In this document: positions 22,806-33,813 of the stretch, piece after piece
Layout of the letters: every line of letters starts with the position of its first letter
Position numbering within the stretch: position 1 is the first letter of the stretch
DNA from: Cladophialophora immunda
Lineage: Eukaryota; Ascomycota; Eurotiomycetes; Chaetothyriales; Herpotrichiellaceae
Direction of reading: 5' to 3'
Length of the DNA stretch: 64,000 nt
Assembly (NCBI RefSeq): GCF_000835495.1
Contig: NW_015622546.1
Coordinates: forward strand, 2,110,883 to 2,174,882
Notes under the pieces: generated by a model
The model's database searches: none
Told to the model about the DNA's origin: nothing
What the model saw: only the letters and a program-made list of their open reading frames with translations
Position numbers and translations under genes: made by a program

Positions 22806-24033
22806 GAAACGGAGAGATATTTCTCGCCCTTGGTTCTTTGGGGGCCCGTTGCTGCTGCTGCTGCTGTTGTTGTTGTTGCAGAGACAACCGCCTGTTGCAT
22901 TGTAAACCAGCTTCTAACCTGTTTGGTTCAATGGGGATAGACATGGGCCAGAATCCACTGGATCCCTGGCATGTCGTTGGCCCCATTTCTTCTAAAATGA
23001 AAGCGTTATAGTGGTTCTGTCATGCACCTGTTGCATGTATCATCTTCTCAGTCCTAGATTTCTCCAGAGCAGCCAGTTGTCAAAACATTCTTTTGCTCGT
23101 CCTCGACCGATTTCGAGTACTTTGTGCTCGTATTCGAGATCGGATCGTCAGGATGGACATGTCTGCCAGAGATGGCGAGGTATGGAGATGCAATCATGTG
23201 TATTCTGTATTCCCGGGGCTTGGAAAATGTTGTCTAGGTCCCAAGCCACCTTCGAAAGGGTCATGTGCCTCGGAGTCGATGGCCATCCTCTCGTCCGTCT
23301 AATCGACCCGAATGGCTGGGTTCGTTCTTGTGAGGACCCGAGAGCTGATCCAAGTCCAATTCGGGTACGGCGCCTAGAAGCAGGGGAAACTCAGGCCTCC
23401 ACAATCTGCAGGTCAACAGCCTCGGAACTTGGATGCGGCTCGACTACAGATGCAGCACAGCAGACAGAAACCCTCGCTAGCCCAAGCTAATCGATGTCTC
23501 TCCCTCGACTTGGTGTTGACCCCGCGTCGTCTTGACCAGTGATGGTGTCGGGCGTTCAATGGGCATACAAATGCAGGTCGCCCTTTTGCGATGGAAATCA
23601 GGTGTCGAAGGCTGGGAGGTTTGGTATTCCACTCCTTCTTTGAGACTGACATGACCCGTGGATGGTCCTAAAAGGCCCCCTTCTCGTCTAGGACAAACTT
23701 CTGGCCCACTAGACGTCACAAGTCGGGATCCTAGACCAAATTGGCGGCAACAGAATCTCAAATACCATCTCCGAGTGAGCGGAGCCCGCCATATGGTTGC
23801 AGACACTTACTCGTACCCCGCCTCCATCTCGGTTGAACGCAGGGTGGTGACGGTGGCTTCAGACCATGTGGCTCCAATAGGTCGGGATACGAAAGAGCAC
23901 CCTCAAGCATAAGTTGGTCCCCATTGCCCGCCTCTTGGAATTTTGTCGCAAACTTTGGAGCGACGGTCTTTGCAAACCCTTTCCAGCCTTGAAAGCAAGC
24001 CCAAGATCACCGACTTCTGACATTTTGCCCAAC
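22806..24033. other. Intergenic region with trinucleotide repeat
   Basis: About 1.2 kb. (GCT)5(GTT)4 lies at 22851-22877 in the probable 3' UTR of the aldolase gene. Open frames on both strands show no family features. No gene is seen. Confidence 0.5.
22851..22877. repeat. (GCT)5(GTT)4 trinucleotide repeat
   Basis: Nine trinucleotide units lie just downstream of the aldolase stop codon, outside any supported coding region. Confidence 0.9.
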
Positions 24034-24609
24034 ATGCCGACCGGGGGCTGCTTCTGTGGGAATATCAAGATCGAGTACTCTGGCGAGCCGGCCATGACTG
24101 TAAGTCCTTCTGTCCAGAAAGTCTCGTCTTGCCAATCAGCTCCGACTAATGCCCTCGCGAACAAGGCGCTCTGCCACTGTGCCGACTGTCGCAAGATCTC
24201 TGGTGGAAACTACTCGAACAACTTTGTCGTGCCGAGCTCCAATTTCAAAGTCACTCAAGGCACACCCAAGGAAATCAGCAAGACGGCCGACAGTGGAAAG
24301 TCCATCACCAGCTGCTTCTGCCCCGACTGTGGTATGTGATTGATCTCGTGGACCCGTGGCTCTGTTTCCCATCGCATTGGCAGGGCATAGCTGAACGAAT
24401 GTCGTCCAACAGGCACCACGCTGTTCCGATATGGCGACACCTTCGGCGGCATCGATGGCATGAGGATCATCAAAGCGGGTGTCTTGGACGATGTAAACCT
24501 GCTCCACAACACCAAACCTGGCGCCGAATTGTTTGCGCCTGAGCGCATCAAGTGGATTCCAGCTTTGGATGGCGCGGGTCAAGTTGACGCAATGCCACCA
24601 CCATCTTGA
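24034..24609 (+). CDS. GFA-domain (glutathione-dependent formaldehyde-activating/CENP-V-like) zinc protein
   Basis: Three exons (24034-24099, 24166-24331, 24413-24609) give about 142 aa, the usual length for the family. The zinc-binding cysteines are all present: GCFCGN near the start, ALCHCADCRK and SCFCPDCGTTLFRYGD. The ATG at 24034 puts GGCFCG at residues 4-9, as in homologues; the longer upstream open frame lacks such support. The first intron (66 nt, in frame and stop-free) would add 22 residues if retained. GFA proteins were named from a bacterial enzyme linked to S-hydroxymethylglutathione, but most fungal paralogues have no proven activity, so only the fold is claimed here. Confidence 0.9.
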
Positions 24610-25041
24610 AAGAACGCGAGGAGGATAGAGAGCGAGTGGGACAGGATGAGAGACACCAAAAGAGAGAACGATGGAATGAAGGCTGATAGCCCGAATCCTG
24701 GATCATGAGCGCATTGAACTTCTCCACAACGCCAATGATACTTGGGTTAAACTGCCAATTCCGCTATAAAATGCTCCTCGCTTTGGCTGAAACTGATATT
24801 GACAAATGGCTACATCGAATGTTAAACTGGACGATCATGTAAAGTACGTAGTTTCCGTCGGCAAGTCCTCCAGATCTCGTCGAAAGTGCAAGGCAATGCC
24901 CAATACAACTCCTGTCTCAATCGCCAGTCCAGAAATTAGTGCTTGCTCCTTACAATGCGTGGGTATCGTAATGCATCCGGATCGCTTTAAATAAAGTCTG
25001 TCCAAAACAGAAGGCGTGCCCTCGTCACCTTTTCCAATAAC
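24610..25041. other. Convergent intergenic region
   Basis: 432 bp between the GFA gene and the unknown minus-strand gene. Nothing notable is seen. Confidence 0.5.
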
Positions 25042-26640
25042 TTAGAGTTCTTCACCGCAAGGCATGGAGGTGGGCTTCGGAGTCGGGCTATCTGGATCAT
25101 TGGACGCTGCAGAATCCTTCGATGGGCTCCTGAGAGGACTCGGTACAATCGCTGTTTTCAAGGGACTTGGGAGAGGTGGAGCTGGGGAGTTCTTTCTCGA
25201 CGGGCTCGACAGCGGACTTGCCATCGCCAGGCTTCTCGCACGCGCATGTAGTTTGCGTTCTTCTTCCCCGTTCCAATCTTTCGCAAGTTCAGCTCGGACT
25301 CCTCGGCTCCACCGTCGAATCACGTCCTCGAAGGACGACCAAGTGGTGCTGTCGCCGACCTGATTTGCAACAGCCATAACGTCGAGCTGGAGTTTGAGCT
25401 CCCATCTCAGTTCCGCGGCCTTTAGCCAGTACCGAAGGTTGTCAGCACGCCTGTACGGTTTCGCCACGTCTTCGTGGAAGGACTTGATATAGTCGAATTG
25501 CCTCTTGGATCGCTTGACAGCGGCATTATGCATCTTAACAAGATCTCTGCCATCAGCCAGATTGCGAAAAAACTCGGGGTTGACATCACTCTTCTCAGCT
25601 GACGGGCATTGACCAGTCCCATGAAGCAGGAAGTTGAGGAAGTTGACGTCTCTTTCTTGCTCTCGATCAATCCACTTGGCATCGTCCATCCAGTGCCAAT
25701 CTTTCCTTTCGGTCCTGTCCGCCTCCTCCAATTTTGCCTCTTGGTCGATCATCATGCCAACATCACTTACCCAAACCAACACCGCAAGTCTTTCATCCTC
25801 ACGAAAACCGCCTGCGAAGTTTCGAGAGGCACATTTCTTCAGTACATCCAGCACCGAATAGAGGTCCCTCCGCAATTCCTGGTCGGACCTTATCGAGTTC
25901 AATCTCTGAGGATTAGGGTGCAGCGTATAATAGAGTCTGGCGGCTCGAATTGCTTGAGTGGTGGTATCGAGGACATGCAGCCCCTGAATCTCGTAGAATC
26001 CTGGTGTCTGATCCTCAGAATTTCCGGTTGTTGAACCTTCACACGACTCGACAGCTTGTAGTGCGTTCTCTAAAGCCTCCACCAGTTCTTTCTTCATGGT
26101 TTTCTGATCTGGAGGTGGGGCCACATATGTCGATCGATGACTGTACGTTGATACGGTTGGGGGTAACATCACATCCGTGCCATCCTCAGGCACAGTGTCC
26201 CAAATGGTCTGAGACTCATCTTCAATGGGAGATTCAACCAGCTCTTGATTTGCGGTCAACGAGAGCTTTGGAATGTCGTATTCTCCATTCTGTTTCTTTT
26301 TCGCCATTTGGCCTCCCTTGCCATCTAACAGTCCCGTTCGAGCAAAATAGTATTGCAGGTGGGCGATGCTACCGAGGCTCATGACACTCTCACGATTCTT
26401 GGCCGACTCGGCAAAGGACCCTCCTTGAGGACGGACATAGCCACGTCGACGAGAGTATGTGCTGGTTCGAGAAGTAGTTGAGTCATTGGAGTACGAGGAC
26501 CGGCTCGAGATCGTGGAGACGCCGGAGCAGGATCGATGGGACAAGAGTGTGGAGGAGTCCGGCGTTGCGAGTAGATTCGGGGAGGGCGAGGGCGATCGAG
26601 AAGGGAGACTGGATGAGGACAGGTCTAGATCCGTGCTCAT
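25042..26640 (-). CDS. Conserved-looking fungal protein of unknown function
   Basis: One continuous frame of about 532 aa from the ATG at 26640; a GTG 42 nt upstream is in frame but not a plausible start, though an unseen upstream exon cannot be excluded. The N-terminal third is Ser/Thr-rich and disordered. The middle and C-terminal part (about residues 180-480) is predicted helical and rich in charged and Trp residues (DYIKSFHEDVAKPYRRADNL, RYWLKAAELRWELKLQLDVM), followed by a Ser/Pro-rich tail with repeated SPLxSPS motifs that could be kinase targets. No signal peptide or TM segment is seen. I do not recognise a characterised family and assign no function. Confidence 0.75.
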   Translation of the reverse strand: MSTDLDLSSSSLPSRSPSPSPNLLATPDSSTLLSHRSCSGVSTISSRSSYSNDSTTSRTSTYSRRRGYVRPQGGSFAESAKNRESVMSLGSIAHLQYYFARTGLLDGKGGQMAKKKQNGEYDIPKLSLTANQELVESPIEDESQTIWDTVPEDGTDVMLPPTVSTYSHRSTYVAPPPDQKTMKKELVEALENALQAVESCEGSTTGNSEDQTPGFYEIQGLHVLDTTTQAIRAARLYYTLHPNPQRLNSIRSDQELRRDLYSVLDVLKKCASRNFAGGFREDERLAVLVWVSDVGMMIDQEAKLEEADRTERKDWHWMDDAKWIDREQERDVNFLNFLLHGTGQCPSAEKSDVNPEFFRNLADGRDLVKMHNAAVKRSKRQFDYIKSFHEDVAKPYRRADNLRYWLKAAELRWELKLQLDVMAVANQVGDSTTWSSFEDVIRRWSRGVRAELAKDWNGEEERKLHARARSLAMASPLSSPSRKNSPAPPLPSPLKTAIVPSPLRSPSKDSAASNDPDSPTPKPTSMPCGEEL

Positions 26641-27530
26641 GGCGGCCGGATGGGCACTGGAAAGTCTCGGTTTGGGGAGCACAGGACGTCTAGTTATCGA
26701 GCGGGAGCAACTGCCGTGGCACTCTCCTGGAGGGCGTGTAGCACAAAGAGTGACAGGAAACGTCTGACCAGCAGTGACAGACAGATCGATAAGTCAAATT
26801 GATATTGCAATGAACGACGAAAGATCAGACTGATCAGAAGCGCAAAAGACGACTGCAAAGGAAGATGGACCTGGCCATGGTAGTTGATGGTCGAGGAGCA
26901 GGTTGGTGGTGGTGGTGGTGGTGGTGAAATTGCATCCAGACGCTAGTGCCAGATTCGAAGTCGAAAAGGGGAACGACGTCGGGAGAATCAACAACAGCCA
27001 AGGGCTCCTTCATCTCACACAATCCATCTCTGTAGCAACGTCTACACATCTTAGCTTCCTATTTTCAAGTCCGGTAATAGATTGCGAGTTGCCATCAAAG
27101 ACTCCAAATGTAGATTTATGATAGCATGAAGTATGTCTGGGTGTTGCCCAAACAGCCCGTTTGTTGACATGTCCAACGGCCGGTGACGCGCACTTTCGGG
27201 CTTGGGCGCGTTCCTCGGCACCTAAAGTTTGGCGGGATCGACGGGACCTACCGCCCAAGAGTCTTACCGGTAGAAGGCGTGAGGGCGCCGTGGCCCGGGG
27301 GCGCCCAGGGCTTAAGTGCAAATTGTCTTGAGTTCTGGCTGTCGTCATAGGCGTCCTTCACTCCTCGTAATTGCCCCGCATTGACGATGCATATCTCGTG
27401 GCATTCAATCATTTCTACGAACATATCGATGGAGGCAGGCATCGAGGCATATAACAAGTCTGTCAAGACACGATCAGCGGCATCGTGATTCGAAGCCCCA
27501 AACCTCTACCCACCTCCACTACTGTTCCTC
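26641..27530. other. Intergenic region with GGT repeat
   Basis: About 890 bp between divergent genes. It contains (GGT)7 at 26905-26925. Promoters of both flanking genes must lie here. No gene is seen. Confidence 0.5.
26905..26925. repeat. (GGT)7 trinucleotide repeat
   Basis: Seven GGT units are directly visible in the region upstream of the unknown minus-strand gene. Confidence 0.9.
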
Positions 27531-27936
27531 ATGGCCAAACGAATTGCATTCAAAGTCCACGGTAAAGTGCAGGGCGTTGCTTTTCGGTAAGTGTTTGTGT
27601 GGAGTTTGAGGCCTCACCATACCTGACTCCATGCAGTGACTTTACCCAGAGGAAAGCCTCGAGCTATGGCCTCACAGGCTTCGTATTCAACACCACAGAT
27701 GGAAGGGTCGGACTTTCTTCATACACTCACCGATCAGTAACCAGTTTGCATCAGACCACCCGCTGACATAGCCTCTCCACACTTAGGTAGCTGGAGAAGC
27801 GCAGGGCGATGAGGAAGCACTAAAGAAACTGAAGTCAGATCTGGATTCAGGACCTAGACTCGCCCACGTCGTCAAACTCGAGATCAAAGACATTGATATT
27901 AAAGAGGGGGAGAAATCGTTCGAGGTCTCGGTGTGA
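27531..27936 (+). CDS. Acylphosphatase
   Basis: Three exons (27531-27586, 27637-27706, 27787-27936) give 91 aa, the standard acylphosphatase length. The phosphate-binding loop is VQGVAFR with the catalytic Arg (R19), created across the first splice junction, and the catalytic Asn sits in the GFVFNTTDGRV strand. The fold then continues through GEAQGDEEALKKLKSDLDSGPRLAHV in the usual order. The enzyme hydrolyses acyl phosphates such as 1,3-bisphosphoglycerate in the cytosol. The second intron starts GTCGGA, a weak donor, but the join is required for the conserved frame. Confidence 0.9.
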
Positions 27937-29168
27937 GAAACTGCAGAAACTCGACTGGCTTTTATTTGCCACAAACAAGAACGAGAGGCTGCAATCCGAG
28001 TCTGGATGAAAAGGGGCTGATATCATCGTTATTGGAGACCTCCGCGGGTGGCTTTTTTGTGCACTTGGCTCCCACATCACACTGCATATCCGGATCTCCC
28101 AAGCGAGGTCGCCGGCCAGCATGTGCAAATAGAAACCTGAGCAAATAAGCATTTGACGCTGAACCACCAAATCGGTCATGTATGCCTCTTTTGGGAGGAT
28201 GAAAATTGCGAGAGGAACCCATCCGAGGGCATTCAGCCTCGACACCACGAACACTCAGAGTTGCCGGTTTCTCCCGACACCTTCGCTGCGGCTCTCTGCG
28301 AGAGCCATGCGAGAGCCCATGCAATTCTTCCCAGCCTGATGGGCTCAGCCTTCCAACATTCCGATCTTCGCCGTCCTTCTTCAAGTCAGCTGTACCTGTA
28401 GATCTTCACGTAGTCACCGAGAAGCCAGATCTGTCGGGATCAAGGGCCACGATGGCAAAATGGGTGTTTTTGTGGCCATCCACTTGTCATCAGCGACCTC
28501 ACCTTGAACCTGGGCAACTTGTGAAGGAAGGAGCTGCATAAGGTCCATGGGCGGTTCTAGACTGGGAAGGTTTCTTTTGCCAGACAGGGCAAAGCTCGCA
28601 ATGCATAAAGGACAGTGAAGGGGAATTGATGCATTGTACGCAGGATCGTGGTTAGAAGCTTTGCGTGAGTCAGCAACTTAGAAAGACGGCATCAGACGGG
28701 CTTGGGGCCTTGGGCTTGCTTGGGGGAGACGGGTCGCGCATTCTAGCCACAAAGGTGGGACGGCCATTGCTAACCTCAAGCCGCGGATACGAATTCGAAC
28801 CGCGTTGCTCCTCACTCCTCCACCTTGGACTTTCTCTTTTGGTAACATGCTCAGTTGGCATGCTACACTGCATCTTTGAATGCCTTGGATGCCTAAAGCG
28901 TGCTCCGAAATTGGCGCATGTGGCGCATGACAACGAACCCTTTGACGCACCTTCTCCTCGCTCCTCGCTTGAGCCTGATATTGGCCTGGACCTGTTCGGG
29001 TCCCGATACAAAACTATAAAACAGATCCGCGTGTTGACATTGCCTGCCAGGGCTGTACTGCTTCTCAATGTGCTGACCAAAGCTGTTAAGACTCCAGGAG
29101 ACTTGACCAGAACGTTTTGCTTACCTTTCGATTGATCCGTACCACTAACATTGACTCCTCTCCTCACC
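27937..29168. other. Intergenic region upstream of alternative oxidase
   Basis: About 1.2 kb. A long minus-strand open frame (28670-29368) overlaps AOX exon 1 and is judged spurious. The last few hundred bases should contain the AOX promoter. No definite element is identified. Confidence 0.5.
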
Positions 29169-30313
29169 ATGACCTCCTCGAAAGCGCTTTTCACTCCCAC
29201 TCTTGCGGCGAATCTGTCAAGTGCAGCTAGGAAAGGCCTGTTTTCCTCGACTGCCACCGCTGCGGGTCTGAGGGCCAGTTGTGCAGCCATCAGACCGTTC
29301 GATGCGCAGTCGAGACGGAACTTCTCTGCCTCCCACAGAGCACAGCTCGAGTTCTTCCCACCTCCCAAGAACCTCCCTCATATCAAACTGACGTACGCTG
29401 GGAAAGCTCTATTTGACGACCCTCGTACTGACTATTCACAGTCCTGCACCATGGCCCCATCCGACGGCAACAGAGGACCAACTCAAGAAGATTGAGATTG
29501 CTCACAGGGATGTGCGAGGTGTCTCGGACTGGCTTGCATACAACACGGTACGCTTTCTGCGATGGGGCACCGATCTCGTCACCGGGTACCGCCACGATCC
29601 CAACAAACCTTACGTGATGAGTGAGAGGAAATGGCTGGTCCGTTTCATCTTCCTCGAGACTGTCGCTGGTGTACCGGGAATGGTGGCCGGGATGCTTCGT
29701 CATTTACGGAGTCTTCGGGCCATGAAAAGAGACAATGGATGGTGAGGATCACTGCAGACTGGGTCGCGTCTATGTGACAAAGGCTGACGCTGATCTCCTT
29801 AGGATCGAAACAATGCTCGAAGACGCATATAACGAGCGGATGCACCTCCTGACGTTCCTGAAAATGGCCGAGCCCGGAATGTTCATGAAATTGATGATCC
29901 TTGGTGCCCAAGGCGTCTTTTGCAACGGCTTCTTCATCGCCTACCTTTTGTCCCCTAAGACCTGCCACCGCTTTGTTGGTTATTTAGAAGAGGAGGCGAC
30001 CAAGACCTACACCTATGCCATTGAAGACCTCGAGAGCGGCAAACTGCCCGGCTGGGAGAAGCTCCAGGCACCGGAGATTGCCATCAAGTACTGGAACATG
30101 CCGGAAGGGAAGAGGACCATGAAAGACCTTCTATACTACATCCGAGCAGACGAGGCGAAGCACCGAGAGATCCATCACACTTTGGGCAATCTCAACCAGG
30201 CCGAAGACCCCAACCCGTTCGCCTCCGAGTACAAAGATCCATCTAAGCCTCATCCTGGCAGAGGTATTGAGCACATCAAGTCGAAAGGCTGGGAGCGAGA
30301 AGAGGTTATCTGA
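29169..30313 (+). CDS. AOX1: Mitochondrial alternative oxidase
   Basis: Three exons (29169-29392, 29442-29741, 29803-30313) give about 344 aa. A mitochondrial presequence rich in Arg/Ser/Ala (RRNFSASHR) precedes the membrane-associated diiron domain. Iron ligands are in [10 protein letters not shown] (about E146), NERMHLLTF (E185, H188), the LEEEATKTY segment and [11 protein letters not shown]. Splicing restores [12 protein letters not shown] and [20 protein letters not shown] transfers electrons from ubiquinol to oxygen, bypassing complexes III and IV in the inner membrane. ATG at 29169 is preferred over an in-frame TTG. AOX is usually induced when the cytochrome pathway is blocked; no regulator site was identified. 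Confidence 0.96.
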
Positions 30314-30572
30314 GTAGACCTCGTGTATTACCACCAGCACGCAAGAGGACAATATCAGGGGGGTTTCGAAAGGGGTTGGGGCATTTCAAATAATATTCGA
30401 GGCCTCTCTTAGCGGCATATCTGGGAACGGCGTTGCAGGTGCTGTTGATGGCAAATGATCCCCGCGGCTTGACTGAGACTTGATGCAGGTCAGTCTAGAA
30501 TTCGCCTGACGTGCAAACATTGATAGACATGGGGTGGCCCTTTGTTTTCAGGCCGCATTGGCACCTGTTAGG

Positions 30573-30582
30573 ATATATAAAA
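30573..30582 (+). promoter_or_regulatory. TATA-like element
   Basis: ATATATAAAA lies about 660 bp before the KAR9 start codon and 10 bp before a CCCCATT repeat. Promoter function is inferred. Confidence 0.4.
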
Positions 30583-30592
30583 AGGCAACATT

Positions 30593-30613
30593 CCCCATTC
30601 CCCATTCCCCATT
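30593..30613. repeat. Tandem heptamer (CCCCATT)3
   Basis: Three exact CCCCATT units follow a TATA-like element upstream of KAR9. Confidence 0.9.
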
Positions 30614-31239
30614 CCAAGCACATCATCCAGACCCAGTCCTCGGACCTGCGTAACTGCAATGTCATCCGAGTTATTGTTTATATTCACGCGAACGAGCTAT
30701 CTACAACTAGGTCCGCAGCCTTTTCCCACGCCGTCTGACAACGGCCTGATGTCAGTGTGCATTTTTCAGGCACAGGCAGCCCGATCCTAGTGGCCCGTCA
30801 CGGCTGTCAGCCCAATTTTTAAGCTCCGCAAGCGCGCCCTGGGAAGGACTGCGTCCCCCAACCCTGGTTCGTCGCCTTCACCTGTTGGTTTAATCTTACC
30901 CAAACAAATCCCGGGGCGTGCACTGCCAACAAACCTCCAACAAACCAACCTCGTCCATCGACTCACCGTCGCCCTTTACCTCGAAATACACGGCCTGCCA
31001 GCATCGCCTCCTACCCAACTGCGCTCAAACCGTTTCACAGCATTTGTGCACACAATTCTTCTAGCTATAATCTCCGTCCGGCCGGTTCCTGAACACGCCA
31101 AGCTCCAGAATTGTTTGTCCCCGGCGATTCTTACGCATATGAACGACACTGCAATTGCAGCAACGCCCTGTCTCCGGGTCCCCTGGCCTCAAATATCGAG
31201 CATCTGATCAGGCTGGACTGTCAGCGCTCGCTGGTTGTT

Positions 31240-33813
31240 ATGACCTCTGCTTTCCGCCGCCCGTCCATGGTGGAAACCCCAAGCGATGTCGACCTACATC
31301 AACTCCTTGTCCCCTCTTCGTCGAACGATGTCTCCTCCCAGCACCAGGCGAACTCCGCGTCCTCCGAACCCAGCAGCGATGCTGGCTCCTTCGTGATTCC
31401 AGACAATCTCTCCAGAAGCAACTCCGTCTTCTCCTTTTCGAGGGCCTCCTTCAGCAGTCAAATCGCGAGCCTTACTTCGATTAACATTCCACAAGCCGAG
31501 TCTCTTGCTGCAACCGTCAGCTCCCTCCCGAGCGCCCGCAAGGCCGTAAGAGCCATCTCTACTGCTGCCGAGCAAATACAATCATGGATCAAGAAAGCTT
31601 TAAAGGTTTTGGAAAATCTCGATGCCGAAGACGATGTGGAATGGGCTGCGGCTGCCGGCAGGTTAGGGCTGGACGAAACAGACAAAACTATAAACAAATT
31701 CGAGTCTTTAATCAACATGTATGTTCTATCGATCGAAGAACTGCAATCGCGTCCCGATATCGGCGACGCAAATCCCGAAGATCTACAGGCTGTGGTGGAA
31801 CAGATGGAGTCGGTTCTGGGCGGTTGGGATGACGTCCGGAAAGACTTGAAAAGCGTGCACGAACAGGTGGAGCTGGCCATGGAATGGGAGGAGTTGTGGG
31901 CAAAAGTTCTCGGAGATGTGGGTGCAGAGATGGACGCACTGAGCGCCATGGTCTTTGAAATGGAAGAGAAGAGACACACCGCCTATCAAACACAGACTCA
32001 GGTCGATTCAAGTCAAAATATCGATCTGAACGAACTCGAGAGCTTCATCGACGAGCCGTCCCAGAAGAAGACTACGCCAAACTCGCGGTTTAGCATCCCT
32101 TCTTTCGAATCGTCGCCCCTTGGATCTCCCATCATTGAAAATCCGCAGGACGACTCCAACCTGCTTGCTCTCTTCGCCAGGATGCAGCCCCTCCGGGCTT
32201 CATTGGATTTCTTGCCTATGAGGCTATCCATGTTCCAGACCCGAGCGGAGAAGATCTTTCCCATTGCTTGCGGAGAGCTTGATGACAAGCGGGCACGATT
32301 GGAGAGAAATTGGACGGAGCTGTCAAAAGAGGCAGAAACACTTCGAAGAGAGCTCAGCGAGGATCGTTGGGTGATTGTGTTCCGCAATGCTGGTCGGCAA
32401 GCTCAGAAAATGTGCGATTCAGTTGAACGAAGTATCCTGAAGGTCCAGGAAGCCATCCACGAGAATTTTCAGGCAACGAACCCGTCCGCTTTGGCCAAGA
32501 GGATCGAAAGCTTCGAGGCGAAGAAGCTTCATTACAGCCCGGCTATTCAACGAGTGCTCGGGATTATACAAAAGGGTCTGAAGGACCGCTTGACGGTAAA
32601 TGGAGAAATCCTCCGCTTGCACAAAGATTTATCATCCAGAATGCGGGATCTTACGGATACTATGGACGACCTTGACAGCCTCCTCGAGCCCGTCACTTCG
32701 CGGCAAAACTCGAAATTGCGGGAATCAATCTCGAGCATCGTCTCCGCAGATCGCTCGTTTACCAGCACCACTTTTGCTGGCACTCCAGGTAGTTCTCCCC
32801 CTTCGTCGGTTGATCTCCCTCCGCAAAGACATGAAAAGCCTGCGTCGAAATACGGTTTGAACGGGTACACGAAACAGCGCACCCCATCGACAAGCAGGCC
32901 ACCTCCGCCTGTCTCAAGCAACAAACGAATGTCGATGCTACCCCAAACGCGCCGTCCCACCACACCAATGTCGCATTCGAGCAGCAGTGCCATTCGACGA
33001 GGAACCTCGCCTATGCCAGGTCCTCCGTCTGTATACCGCCAGGGCGTTTACACTCCTCCTGTGGTACCTGCGCCTCGCCCGGAACCGACACCCCTTTCGA
33101 ATAAACCCAGATGGTCAGCCGTTGTGAAGTCGTATGATAACACGATAGCACCATCATATCGGTCTTCTTCCACCACCACGCCATTGACCGCAAGAAGATA
33201 TACTCCGCGATCCATTTCTTCGAATACTGCTTTGCCATTGCGGAGCCCACTCAGCCGGGAAGCATCCGCATCACCTTCCACGCTGCCTCCTCTTGCAAAG
33301 GGAGACAACCAACAATTCAGATCCTTTGCTGAGCGCGTCGCCGATCCTTTGCCGGCGAGAACTAGCAGTTTGTTAGACCCTGTGCCATATCACAAAACCA
33401 GGAATTCAAGCGCACCAGCACCGGGCACCATTCGATCGCCGTCTTCACTTGTCGTCAACAACCAAAACAAGCCTACAATGAGCGGAGGGTCGATCCCACG
33501 TCCGCCTTCGTCTCTTAGTAGAAGTTATGGTTCCTCGCAAGTCCCGTTGCGATCAACGTCTCACAATCCTCGACTTGATAACCGGCTGGAAGGCAGTCCT
33601 AGGAAGAATGAAGACGGGTTGGAGGAAAATGATCGGGCCAGTGAGAACGACGAGGACCAAACCACGGAGCCGAGTTCGAGTCCTCTGTCAAAGCGCACAA
33701 TCACCAGACCCAGCAGCGTCATGGCGATGAGTGGCAAGGCCAAACGGATGTCTTTATTACCTGTACCAGTTGGAAGCGGCAGGCAAAGTTCATTGGGTTC
33801 GAGGATTTCTTGA
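31240..33813 (+). CDS. KAR9: Karyogamy protein Kar9 homologue, spindle-positioning adaptor
   Basis: One exon gives about 857 aa from ATG 31240; an in-frame TTG farther upstream is not a likely start. The N-terminal half is the alpha-helical KAR9 domain: LTSINIPQAESLAATVSSLPSAR, AEQIQSWIKKALKVLENLDAEDDVEW and VEQMESVLGGWDDVRKDLKS are characteristic, with coiled-coil-like stretches to about residue 470. The C-terminal half is basic, Ser/Pro-rich and disordered with several SxxP/SP sites, as expected for an EB1/Bim1-binding, Cdk-regulated tail. In yeast, Kar9 links Bim1 on astral microtubule ends to type V myosin to orient the spindle. Confidence 0.92.
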   Translation: MTSAFRRPSMVETPSDVDLHQLLVPSSSNDVSSQHQANSASSEPSSDAGSFVIPDNLSRSNSVFSFSRASFSSQIASLTSINIPQAESLAATVSSLPSARKAVRAISTAAEQIQSWIKKALKVLENLDAEDDVEWAAAAGRLGLDETDKTINKFESLINMYVLSIEELQSRPDIGDANPEDLQAVVEQMESVLGGWDDVRKDLKSVHEQVELAMEWEELWAKVLGDVGAEMDALSAMVFEMEEKRHTAYQTQTQVDSSQNIDLNELESFIDEPSQKKTTPNSRFSIPSFESSPLGSPIIENPQDDSNLLALFARMQPLRASLDFLPMRLSMFQTRAEKIFPIACGELDDKRARLERNWTELSKEAETLRRELSEDRWVIVFRNAGRQAQKMCDSVERSILKVQEAIHENFQATNPSALAKRIESFEAKKLHYSPAIQRVLGIIQKGLKDRLTVNGEILRLHKDLSSRMRDLTDTMDDLDSLLEPVTSRQNSKLRESISSIVSADRSFTSTTFAGTPGSSPPSSVDLPPQRHEKPASKYGLNGYTKQRTPSTSRPPPPVSSNKRMSMLPQTRRPTTPMSHSSSSAIRRGTSPMPGPPSVYRQGVYTPPVVPAPRPEPTPLSNKPRWSAVVKSYDNTIAPSYRSSSTTTPLTARRYTPRSISSNTALPLRSPLSREASASPSTLPPLAKGDNQQFRSFAERVADPLPARTSSLLDPVPYHKTRNSSAPAPGTIRSPSSLVVNNQNKPTMSGGSIPRPPSSLSRSYGSSQVPLRSTSHNPRLDNRLEGSPRKNEDGLEENDRASENDEDQTTEPSSSPLSKRTITRPSSVMAMSGKAKRMSLLPVPVGSGRQSSLGSRIS

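Larger units (their letters stand above)
30314..31239. other. Intergenic region and long leader of KAR9
   Basis: About 925 bp. A TATA-like ATATATAAAA at 30573-30582 and a tandem heptamer at 30593-30613 suggest a core promoter, which would give KAR9 a leader of about 600 nt. No gene is seen. Confidence 0.5.

Noticed and set aside
28780..28810. tRNA B-box-like GAATTCGAACC on the minus strand
   Set aside because: The flanking bases do not form a T stem and no acceptor or anticodon arm can be drawn.
28670..29368. 232-codon minus-strand open frame
   Set aside because: It overlaps AOX exon 1 in antisense, has no recognisable domain and low-complexity composition; it is most likely a shadow.
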